Assembly (NCBI GenBank): GCA_012521525.1
Contig: JAAYMG010000125.1
Coordinates: forward strand, 1-6,767
DNA: 6,767 bases
Direction of reading: 5' to 3'
Source of the DNA: Clostridiales bacterium
GTDB taxonomy: Bacteria; Bacillota; Clostridia; Oscillospirales; JAAYOS01
Made by a program: the position numbers and the translations under genes. Positions 1 through 5,838 of this stretch are shown one piece after another. The stretch's first letter is position 1; every line of letters starts with the position of its first letter. A model generated the notes under the pieces. It did not search any database, was not told the origin of the DNA, and worked only from the letters and a program-made list of their open reading frames with translations.

Positions 1-301
1 CGGGGAGATCCTCGACATAGTCTCACAGTCAAAACTGGTTGAACGCTGCCGCATAGAGTTCGTGCGGCGTTCCGCCACGCTTAAACTCCCAGACGGGGTT
101 TTGGTCGAGCTCGCCATAGACAAAGGCACCATTTTTGCCGGCGAAAAAAGAGCTCCCCTGTATGAACTTGAACTTGAACTCCTGTTCGGTGATCCGGATG
201 CCCTGCTGCCCCTTACCGAGCAGTTTAAGCAAAAATACAGGCTGGAAAAGGATATCCTGAGCAAGTACGAAAAGGCGCTGCGCCTGATCCGCAGCCGCTG
301 A
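1..301 (+). CDS. CYTH-domain protein, C-terminal part (5' end outside window)
   Basis: The frame is open from the left edge (first full codon at base 2) to a TGA at 299-301, so the gene begins upstream. The visible ~99 residues match the second half of a CYTH domain: a strand with LAIDKG, then G-x-I-x-AG, an alternating ELELEL strand, and a SKYEKAL motif near the C-terminus. CYTH proteins form a tunnel fold that binds triphosphate compounds with divalent metal. Members include inorganic triphosphatases, thiamine triphosphatases and class IV adenylate cyclases. The alternating acidic strand and the SKY lysine are typical of the family. No CHAD domain follows, because the protein ends about 10 residues after SKY. 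Which substrate it uses cannot be told from this fragment. A GTG at 62 is in frame, but starting there would cut the domain, so I do not take it as the start. Confidence 0.8.
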   Translation, partial: GEILDIVSQSKLVERCRIEFVRRSATLKLPDGVLVELAIDKGTIFAGEKRAPLYELELELLFGDPDALLPLTEQFKQKYRLEKDILSKYEKALRLIRSR

Positions 302-526
302 TCACCTGCGCTCGCCCGCTTCCCGCAGCTCGATGTGGAGCTCCTTGCCGAGACATCTTGCCACCCTGTCCAGGAAATCCACGGACGGGTTATAATTGCG
401 GCTCTCGAACCTGCTGATATTGCTTTGCTGCGTTCCCAGCCTGCGTGCGAGCTCAAGCTGGGTGATTCCCTGCAGCTTTCTTTCCCTGATGATCCCTGCG
501 ATTATTTCGTTTTTTGGATTTCTCAT
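302..526 (-). CDS. Small XRE-family helix-turn-helix regulator
   Basis: This 74-residue protein is almost entirely one Cro/C1-type DNA-binding domain. Residues ~8-62 carry the signature: RERKLQGITQLELARRLG (helices 1-2), TQQSNISRFESR (recognition helix and conserved S-x-x-E position), then NPSVDFLDRVARCLG (helices 4-5). The ATG at 526 is chosen because a strong purine-rich Shine-Dalgarno (AGAGAGGG) lies about 5 nt upstream. The frame stays open further upstream but contains no better start. The size and LGKELHIEL ending resemble single-domain repressors and HigA-type antitoxins, but no toxin-sized ORF is next to it, so an orphan regulator is the safer call. Its TGA directly abuts the TGA of the convergent CYTH gene. 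It lies downstream of the kinase operon on the same strand and could receive read-through from it, besides using its own candidate promoter at 619-647. Confidence 0.8.
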   Translation of the reverse strand: MRNPKNEIIAGIIRERKLQGITQLELARRLGTQQSNISRFESRNYNPSVDFLDRVARCLGKELHIELREAGERR

Positions 527-566
527 ATTTTCCCTCTCTTGTGTTGACTGTAATCGTGATATCAGA

Positions 567-610
567 AGCCATTCTCCGCCCTCCCAAGGGCAGGCAGAAT
601 GGGCTTTTTT
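567..610 (+). terminator. Hairpin plus T-run, likely intrinsic terminator on + strand
   Basis: Left arm 567-581 pairs with right arm 588-605 (AGCC/GGCT, ATTCT/AGAAT, CC/GG, GCCC/GGGC, with single-base bulges at 592, 595 and 601) around a 6-base loop. It is followed by six T at 605-610. Read on the + strand this has the form of a rho-independent terminator. The only + strand gene upstream is the CYTH gene ending at 301, so its transcript would cross the whole HTH gene antisense before stopping. On the - strand the hairpin would sit in the HTH leader without a clear U-run after it. Confidence 0.55.
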
Positions 611-618
611 GTCTCTTC

Positions 619-647
619 TTTATAGACGTTTATGACGTAAATGGCAT
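619..647 (-). promoter_or_regulatory. Candidate sigma-A promoter for the HTH gene
   Basis: On the - strand, ATGCCA (647-642; 4 of 6 matches to TTGACA) and TATAAA (624-619; 5 of 6 to TATAAT) are separated by exactly 17 bp. Transcription would start near 612, giving a leader of roughly 85 nt that includes the hairpin at 567-605. The -35 match is moderate, so this is a candidate only. Confidence 0.35.
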
Positions 648-660
648 ATTGTTGCGTCAT
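632..660. promoter_or_regulatory. Imperfect dyad ATGACGTAA-N11-TTGCGTCAT, possible operator
   Basis: Nine-base arms at 632-640 and 652-660 are inverted copies with one mismatch, with an 11-bp centre. Two further partial half-sites, AGACGT at 624-629 and ACGTCA at 667-672, flank it. The dyad covers the -35 region and spacer of the candidate HTH promoter, the usual place for an autoregulatory XRE operator. As RNA it would form a 9-bp stem on the + strand (one G-U pair), but no T-run follows on either strand, so it is not a good terminator. Confidence 0.35.
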
Positions 661-669
661 TATGATACG

Positions 670-1578
670 TCAAGGTAGTATTAGGTCGGTATATACGATA
701 GTGATGTCGGTTTCAATTATGTACCGATCATTTATGTGTCGAAAACCCTTCCTTAATTTCTGGTCGTTGTTTTGAGTTATGCCTTCGGGATATGTTTTTT
801 CTCCCTGAAGGCATTTTTTCAGTGCCAGCAGTTCCTCCAGCAAAATGCCGCAACTATCATATCTTCTGTCAGCATCCAAATTCGTACATTTTTTGATCAT
901 GAGCGAAAAATCTTCCGGTATACCCTTCACACAGCGGTGTATCGGGAGCCTCATATAGGGCGGCTTGGACGGATCGCGGCCGGTCGCCAAATGATAGATC
1001 GTTGCGCCGAGGCCGTAAATGTCGGTCCGGGGATCGCTCTGTCCGTATCCTCCATATTGCTCGGGAGCCGCATATCCCCTGGTCCCAAGCAGCACCGTAT
1101 CCCCGTTTTCCCCGTCCCTGTATTCCCGGGCAGCCCCAAAATCGATCAGCTTAAGGGAGCCGTCAGGCTGGATCATGACATTGGACGGTTTCAGATCCCT
1201 GTAGATGATCGGCGGATCTTGTGAATGCAGATATGAAAGTATCACGCATAACTGGATCATCCAGTCAAGCAGGACCGGATATGGCTGGGTTCCGTATCTG
1301 GCCAGCATATCCTGAAGCGAATGACCACGGACATACTCCATGATGATTATAGAGCCGTTCTCCAGGAGCATCACTTTTTCGACCCTCGGGAGTCCCGGGT
1401 GGCTGAGTCTCCGCAGATACACCGTGCCCGCCTCGCCGGCCGTTCTATAAGTCTCCTTTACGGCTTTCATCTCAGCGGTCGTCATATCCTCCGCCAAAAA
1501 TACACTGCTCATCCCGCCCCTGCCGATTTGCTTCAGGATCTTATAGCGGTCCCATAAGACGTCACCCGGTTTAAGCAT
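670..1578 (-). CDS. Soluble Ser/Thr protein kinase (PknB-like catalytic domain)
   Basis: The 302-residue product is a Hanks-type kinase that transfers phosphate from ATP to Ser/Thr. Numbered from the chosen ATG, it shows a glycine loop IGRGGMSSVF (18-27), ATP lysine in AVKE (K41), catalytic loop YRDLKPSN (126-133, D128 as base, Y in place of the usual H), DFG (146-148), activation segment ending YAAPEQYGG (170-177), then DIYGLG. The ATG at 1578 is preferred to the GTG at 1587 because AGGTGA at 1589-1584 gives a well-spaced ribosome site, and the GTG lies inside it. It overlaps the upstream gene by 8 nt. There is no transmembrane segment and no PASTA domain, only a ~45-residue unrecognised tail. 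The stretch between K41 and HPGLP (60-64) is about 9 residues shorter than in PknB, and the usual alpha-C Glu position reads Gly. It is the last gene of the operon, beside the FHA and PP2C-fold genes that usually accompany such kinases. Confidence 0.92.
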   Translation of the reverse strand: MLKPGDVLWDRYKILKQIGRGGMSSVFLAEDMTTAEMKAVKETYRTAGEAGTVYLRRLSHPGLPRVEKVMLLENGSIIIMEYVRGHSLQDMLARYGTQPYPVLLDWMIQLCVILSYLHSQDPPIIYRDLKPSNVMIQPDGSLKLIDFGAAREYRDGENGDTVLLGTRGYAAPEQYGGYGQSDPRTDIYGLGATIYHLATGRDPSKPPYMRLPIHRCVKGIPEDFSLMIKKCTNLDADRRYDSCGILLEELLALKKCLQGEKTYPEGITQNNDQKLRKGFRHINDRYIIETDITIVYTDLILP

Positions 1579-2455
1579 CACTGTCACCTGAACCGGTAAT
1601 TTTGAAAACCATTGCAGATCCCATGTTATAGCCGATGCTTCCGATATTTCTTTCAGCGGTTATATGCGCGGGACCGAGTGCGATGTCCTCATGTCCTTCG
1701 ATTTGAAGTCCTCCCTTTCTTACCAATCTCTCCAGGCGCATCTTCATCGGCAGAAGACCAGTCAGCAGACTTGGGCGGAAGTGCTGTGCCAACGCTTCGA
1801 GGCAACTGTTTGATGCGATTTCCCGGGTACATATCAGGAACACTTCCCGACCTGTTGCTTGTGATATCCTTGCCTGTGTGTTCCGAACATCATTCCCTGA
1901 ATTGCATCCATTAGGTTTATGCGGATCCGTAATCAAATTCAGGCAGGTCGATATCCATTGAGGTGCTCTTTCATGCGAATGATCCGCCTTATGAATACTA
2001 CCCGAAGCTATCCAATGATCCGGTCCAAATATAAGTTTGGACCCATTTCCGGCTATGCAATATACACCAACGCCGATCGTATCCATCAAACAGAAGTATC
2101 CCGGTGAAGTGTTGATAAGCGCACAGGCGATCAGCACGTCAGCTTCTTCTCTCCTGTCCGATGAAAATTTGCGAACTCTGGTCCTTAGCTTATTGTGCAT
2201 TTCGCTCCAATAATAGTGGATTTGATCGCTGCAGGAAAAAGCGGCATCACCGCTCCTCAGACGTTCATAAAACCAGTCCGAAAACATTTTTATCGCGAAG
2301 GCGCTCACCGCGTCTGCCGTTTCACGCAGCCCAATGCCTCTGGCGATAATTCCGAAGGCCACTCTCTCTTCTCCGGAAGCCGCAACCTTTATAGTCAAAG
2401 AATCACTGCCATATTTGCTTGCCGCACTCCTGTATGTACTACCGTATGCAAGCAT
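1571..2455 (-). CDS. Divergent PP2C-fold protein, probable pseudophosphatase
   Basis: The 294-residue protein follows the layout of clostridial PP2C phosphatases but lacks most catalytic residues. Residues 16-20 (GSDSL) sit where N-(E/Q)-D-S is expected and keep one Asp. The DGxGG metal-binding motif is replaced by ARGIGL (38-43), losing the key Asp, yet the following helix ETADAVSAFAIKMFSDWF (45-62) matches the family. The GDSR turn is replaced by DTIGVGVY (125-132). The late SDG motif reads CTREI (209-213), and the final DN motif reads EDIAL (256-260). The phosphate-binding Arg before the first motif is also not evident. A well-spaced AGGGAG precedes the ATG; the FHA stop lies 11 nt upstream and overlaps that site. 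The ORF is intact at family length, so it is not a decaying gene by frame. By inference it binds phosphoproteins or regulates the kinase rather than hydrolysing phosphate. A wholly different fold is less likely. Confidence 0.65.
   Translation of the reverse strand: MLAYGSTYRSAASKYGSDSLTIKVAASGEERVAFGIIARGIGLRETADAVSAFAIKMFSDWFYERLRSGDAAFSCSDQIHYYWSEMHNKLRTRVRKFSSDRREEADVLIACALINTSPGYFCLMDTIGVGVYCIAGNGSKLIFGPDHWIASGSIHKADHSHERAPQWISTCLNLITDPHKPNGCNSGNDVRNTQARISQATGREVFLICTREIASNSCLEALAQHFRPSLLTGLLPMKMRLERLVRKGGLQIEGHEDIALGPAHITAERNIGSIGYNMGSAMVFKITGSGDSDA
1584..1589 (-). promoter_or_regulatory. Ribosome binding site that fixes the kinase start
   Basis: AGGTGA on the - strand lies 5 nt before the ATG at 1578 and inside the 3' end of the PP2C-fold gene. 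An alternative GTG start at 1587 would lie within this site and has no comparable site of its own. Confidence 0.6.
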
Positions 2456-2462
2456 ATGAGTA

Positions 2463-2468
2463 CTCCCT
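2463..2468 (-). promoter_or_regulatory. Ribosome binding site overlapping the FHA stop codon
   Basis: AGGGAG on the - strand, 7 nt before the ATG at 2455, shares its first bases with the TAG stop (2469-2467) of the FHA gene. Ribosomes ending the FHA protein would therefore uncover or occupy the start site of the PP2C-fold gene, a layout that suggests coupling. Confidence 0.55.
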
Positions 2469-3972
2469 ATCTTATGCCTGTATCATTTGCCGATCGGCAA
2501 TGGAACGTGAGCCTTTCGTTTCCAAGCATGATTTCCGCACCGTCCTCGAGCGGTACCTCCTCGCCGCTTGGTATCATCTCACCGTTCATGTACGTGTGGT
2601 TTGTCGAGTTGTTGTCGATTATGAAATAACTGTTCCCTTTTCTGACGATATCAGCGTGGCTCCTGCTGACAGTAGCATTGTCCTCAATGCAAAAATCCAC
2701 ATATTTCTTTTCCTTGCCTATTTTAAATATGTCACAGTCGATCTCTATCGTCTCATTTGTACTATTTCGCGTGAGATACGCAATATCACTTGCGCTCTCA
2801 TCAAACTGAACCTGTGACAGCAGCATCGTCTCTTCCGGCGGTCGCTCACTTTCCAAGTACGTGGTTTCTCCAAAGCCATGTTGTGGCTCGTCCGTCCGAT
2901 ATCTCAGGAAAACGGAGCGTAGATCCTCTGACTGCCGTACTTCAACAATTTCGTCCCGTTTCCCTTTCATACGCCCGAATAACCCGAACAGGCCGCGAAA
3001 TGGTTTGCTTCCATGCTCTACAAGCCCGGTCGTCGTTGCTGCGTCATTTGATCCGCTTTCCCTGCCAAAATCGGCATTCCATTTGGGATCAGCGCTGTTT
3101 CCCAAAAGCTCGCTTGAAAACCCTGTATCAATTGAGGACCCATTCCGTAGTTTTGCGGATCGATACTCCTGATACGGCCATGATGTGTCTGCAAAGGACA
3201 CTTTCGCTTCATCAGTTGATTTTTTATCCTTTCTCACCCTGTTTTGCTTTCCGGATCTTTCACCCCCTCCGGCCCAGTCATTTTGAAACAAGCCGGAATC
3301 CGAATCAGACTCAGATCCTGAGAGCCGTTCCAAAATCATATCGTCTTTTTTATCCTTACGAATTTTATCTATTTGCTCTATAAAACGTTCCAGAGAGAAA
3401 CCCGGATCACAAGCATAAGCTGGGCCCTTTGCCCGGCCGCGCGATCCCTTATCAGGCCGCAAGTCATTTCGCCCTTTTTCGTTCAATAAGTTGAGCAGTC
3501 TGGCAGGATACTCCAGATCCTCGTCTTCGCTGAACGTCATCGATGACAACAGGTCCCTCAAAAATGCCCTTACATCGATGACCGGACTTTCTCTGAAAAC
3601 GGGAAGGCATATCATCGACAGCTCACAGGTGGTGACATCGACAAAAATGTAGTCGGTTTCGAAAATAAGTGATGAAATCTCCAGCAAATATTCGTTACAC
3701 CGCAGGACTGTTTCGGCGATCCCTTTAAGTACTTCCAGGCAGCGCCCTTTTTTCATCTTTCCTGCGATATACTGGGAAAGGCTTACCTTTGAAGTCACGT
3801 TGTAAATGAATTGCCGCTCACTGTTCACCTGAACGAATTGGACAGGAAAAATCCCCGGGATCCTGTTGTTGGAAAGCATCCCCAATGTGAACCCGTCCAG
3901 TTGTTCTTCCTGCTGCAGGCTATAAGTCAAAAATGTTCCCGCACTCCTGTTTTCAAGCCTAAAACTTTCCAT
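2467..3972 (-). CDS. DUF6382 / FHA-domain phosphothreonine-binding protein
   Basis: The 501-residue cytosolic protein has three parts. Residues ~3-160 match the DUF6382 pattern that precedes FHA domains in Firmicutes (LTYSL, GMLSNNRIPG, FIYNVTSKVSL, ETDYIFVDV, ICLPV). Residues ~165-390 are a low-complexity, charged linker with an acidic Ser/Asp cluster (218-227), a GLFGLFGRMKGKR patch (327-339) and two Thr motifs, ETTYL (369-373) and ETMLL (381-385). Residues ~410-490 are an FHA domain: FKIGK (Lys where Arg is more usual), VSRSHADI (435-442) and NSTNHTYMNG (455-464), the loops that bind phosphothreonine. ETT motifs ahead of an FHA domain are the kinase target in actinobacterial GarA/OdhI, so phosphorylation by the nearby kinase and self-binding is a reasonable inference. 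GGGAG lies 7 nt before the ATG. The start overlaps the end of the upstream WG gene by 14 nt. Confidence 0.88.
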   Translation of the reverse strand: MESFRLENRSAGTFLTYSLQQEEQLDGFTLGMLSNNRIPGIFPVQFVQVNSERQFIYNVTSKVSLSQYIAGKMKKGRCLEVLKGIAETVLRCNEYLLEISSLIFETDYIFVDVTTCELSMICLPVFRESPVIDVRAFLRDLLSSMTFSEDEDLEYPARLLNLLNEKGRNDLRPDKGSRGRAKGPAYACDPGFSLERFIEQIDKIRKDKKDDMILERLSGSESDSDSGLFQNDWAGGGERSGKQNRVRKDKKSTDEAKVSFADTSWPYQEYRSAKLRNGSSIDTGFSSELLGNSADPKWNADFGRESGSNDAATTTGLVEHGSKPFRGLFGLFGRMKGKRDEIVEVRQSEDLRSVFLRYRTDEPQHGFGETTYLESERPPEETMLLSQVQFDESASDIAYLTRNSTNETIEIDCDIFKIGKEKKYVDFCIEDNATVSRSHADIVRKGNSYFIIDNNSTNHTYMNGEMIPSGEEVPLEDGAEIMLGNERLTFHCRSANDTGIR

Positions 3973-5278
3973 TTAAGATCTCCCGATACTTGAGTTTTAT
4001 ATATCTCCATTTACCGTCGACTTTTACCGGTGCCATTCCGTTGTCGGAAAAGCTCCCGGCATCCTCAAATTTGAAGTCTATGACCGTCTTTCCGCTGCTG
4101 TCTATATATCCCCATGCCCCTCCATGCCTGACAGCCGCAAATCCTAATGAAAAGGTCTCCGCGTCCTCAAACTTCGGTTCAATGCGCATTTTCCCGGATC
4201 TGTCGGCAAATCCCCACATCCCGTTTTGCTTTACCGCAACCAGACCCTCACCTGACGGGGCCTTGCAGTCTTCATAAGGAGTAGGGAAGATTCGCCTTCT
4301 GTCCAGATCGAACATGTAATAATGCCCATCCTTCTTTATAAGGCAGACGCTCCCGCTTCCGATCGTATTGCTCTCATCGAGCCTGATGTGCTCATATCTG
4401 TCTTTGATCAAAGGCTCCCCACTTGTATCAATCAGATACCATCCATGATCGTCGCATACCGCAGCGATCCCGTTGCGAAATGTCGACGCAAACTCGAATT
4501 CCATGGGGAGAAGCTTGCCGAAAGTGTCAATGTAACCGTAACGCTCACCCCGTTTGACTGCAGCCCTTCCGCTCGAAAAAGAGTAAAGTTCGGTGTAGTT
4601 TTCCTCGGTCACCATGTACTTTTTCCCGTTTTTGTCAATGAAATATGACGCTCCATCAACAGTTACGGCCGCCGCGTTGCCGAAAAAGATATCGGCACGG
4701 TCGAAGCCGAACGGTTCGATAGATTTCAACTCGCTGTTTATCAAGTAAGTCCTGCCGCCCCTGTCCACTTTTGCAAAGCCGTTAACGAATGCTCCCGCAT
4801 TGTCATATTCCTCACCAAGCAATTCATAGCGGTACGCGCTTTGGCGGTACAACTTCTCGAGCTTGTCCGAACCCAGCCCGTTTGCCTGCGCACTTCTTAC
4901 TACGTCGCAACACTTGGTGAAATCCGAATCCTCGAAGTAATGTTCAGCCAACAGTTCATACGCTTTGACCGATTCCGGGTATGTCCGTATGAGTTCCTTC
5001 AATTCGTTTCGATACATGGCAGGGTTCCCGTATGCTTTCCATGCATCTGCAAGTCTTAACCTCAATTCAGGCGAATCATCAAGGGAAATCGCCTTTCCGT
5101 AAAGGCTTATTGCCGAACCATAGGCTCCCTCGGCAAATTGCTTTTCTGCGAGTTCTGCATACCTGGCGGCCTCATCACTGCCGGTCGGAGCGCTCATATG
5201 GGCAATTGCCGCGGTCCATGCTGCAAGAATGACAACGGCAGCGATCCCAATTGCTATGATACGTCTCATCCAGCTCAT
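3959..5278 (-). CDS. Membrane-anchored TPR and WG-repeat protein
   Basis: The 439-residue product starts with MSWMRR, one hydrophobic helix (residues ~6-27), then an outside-facing part with no lipobox Cys, so it is probably a signal-anchored extracytoplasmic protein. Residues ~37-130 contain about two or three TPR-like helix pairs (the clearest is YAELAEKQFAEGAYGSAISL). From ~163 to 430 there are eight WG-type beta repeats of roughly 34 residues, each of the form F-x-x-G-x-A-x-V-(6)-W/Y-x-x-I-D-x-x-G-K. The last three are the most regular, with WGFAD, WGYID and WRYIK. WG repeats are common in Firmicutes and Bacteroidetes surface proteins, and their exact role is not known; binding or sensing is inferred. 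The ATG at 5278 is chosen because it overlaps the peptidase stop as ATGA. A longer frame from 5392 would add 38 residues ahead of the membrane helix and overlap the peptidase gene widely. Confidence 0.85.
   Translation of the reverse strand: MSWMRRIIAIGIAAVVILAAWTAAIAHMSAPTGSDEAARYAELAEKQFAEGAYGSAISLYGKAISLDDSPELRLRLADAWKAYGNPAMYRNELKELIRTYPESVKAYELLAEHYFEDSDFTKCCDVVRSAQANGLGSDKLEKLYRQSAYRYELLGEEYDNAGAFVNGFAKVDRGGRTYLINSELKSIEPFGFDRADIFFGNAAAVTVDGASYFIDKNGKKYMVTEENYTELYSFSSGRAAVKRGERYGYIDTFGKLLPMEFEFASTFRNGIAAVCDDHGWYLIDTSGEPLIKDRYEHIRLDESNTIGSGSVCLIKKDGHYYMFDLDRRRIFPTPYEDCKAPSGEGLVAVKQNGMWGFADRSGKMRIEPKFEDAETFSLGFAAVRHGGAWGYIDSSGKTVIDFKFEDAGSFSDNGMAPVKVDGKWRYIKLKYREILNGKF
5275..5278 (-). other. 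ATGA stop-start overlap, peptidase to WG gene
   Basis: The peptidase TGA (5277-5275) and the WG-protein ATG (5278-5276) share bases as ATGA. This is a classic termination-reinitiation junction and is the main reason for placing the WG start here; no strong Shine-Dalgarno precedes it, only GGG directly upstream. Confidence 0.6.
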
Positions 5279-5838
5279 CCCAAAATTATCAGAAGTATCA
5301 TACCTGCTAATATGTAAGGTCCCATTGCCAGTCTTGTTTTCGAAGTGGCCCTCTTTGCCGCAATCAGTAAAGCGCCGGCAACAGCCGAGCATATCAGGGT
5401 GTACAGGACGAGGGAAAACGTCATCTGAAAGCCCAGTGCTAGCCCCAGAGCGGCAAAGAGTTTGACATCGCCCATGCCGACGCCGCCCTTTGACATAAGG
5501 CTGCCCAAGCCAAATACACTTCCTCCAAAAAGCAGACCGATTATCATATCCGCCGCTTTATCCGCCAGCTCGTCCATTCCTGCCGCGACCTCATATATAC
5601 CGAATACCAGGGCGATTGCAGCGCATATCAAAACATACCTGTTGGGAATGATATGGTGCTTATAGTCAATAAAAGCTACCGGGATCAAAATACCGTACAG
5701 ACTGAGGATCTTTAATGAGTCGACAGGATCGGCCTTTCTTACAAACATGAGCGTCAAAAGTACTGCCGTTGTCGATAAAATCACTGCAGCCCATAACACG
5801 GGCCTTTTTACGTCATCTTTACCATTACGTATTTGCAT
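5275..5838 (-). CDS. A24-family prepilin peptidase (TadV/CpaA-like)
   Basis: The 187-residue integral membrane protein is an aspartic protease of the type IV prepilin peptidase family, which cuts the leader from prepilins and pseudopilins at the inner face of the membrane. Both catalytic aspartates are present: D58 in FIDYKHHIIPNR and D124 in the GMGD motif followed by VKLFAALG. AMGPYILAG near the C-terminus is also typical. About six or seven hydrophobic segments are visible. The N-terminal methyltransferase domain and zinc cysteines of PilD-type enzymes are absent, as in Tad (CpaA/TadV) peptidases. The start at 5838 overlaps the end of the TadE-like gene by 14 nt, with GAGG about 10 nt upstream. 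The stop overlaps the WG gene start as ATGA. Position next to a TadE-like gene supports a role in Tad/Flp pilus biogenesis; no pilin gene lies in the window. Confidence 0.93.
   Translation of the reverse strand: MQIRNGKDDVKRPVLWAAVILSTTAVLLTLMFVRKADPVDSLKILSLYGILIPVAFIDYKHHIIPNRYVLICAAIALVFGIYEVAAGMDELADKAADMIIGLLFGGSVFGLGSLMSKGGVGMGDVKLFAALGLALGFQMTFSLVLYTLICSAVAGALLIAAKRATSKTRLAMGPYILAGMILLIILG

Noticed and set aside
164..181. Three tandem copies of GAACT(T/C)
   Set aside because: They encode the ELELEL strand of the CYTH domain, a family feature, so the repeat is explained by coding.
302..669. Toxin-antitoxin pair including the HTH gene
   Set aside because: No toxin-sized ORF with a ribosome site lies beside the HTH gene; the 143-bp gap upstream is non-coding and the downstream side is the CYTH gene.
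632..672. Dyad as terminator for the kinase operon
   Set aside because: No T-run follows the stem in the - direction, so it fits an operator better than an intrinsic terminator.
772..1224. 150-codon + strand open frame
   Set aside because: It lies antisense within the kinase gene, whose motifs are unmistakable. Its translation shows no domain pattern and there is no ribosome site.
2790..3383. 197-codon + strand open frame
   Set aside because: It lies opposite the low-complexity linker and FHA part of the DUF6382-FHA gene. The translation is rich in Ser, Arg and Pro with no recognisable fold, as expected for a shadow frame.
5279..5392. N-terminal extension of the WG protein (38 residues)
   Set aside because: It lies wholly within the peptidase gene, is hydrophilic and puts residues ahead of the membrane helix. 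The ATGA start at 5278 explains the gene better.
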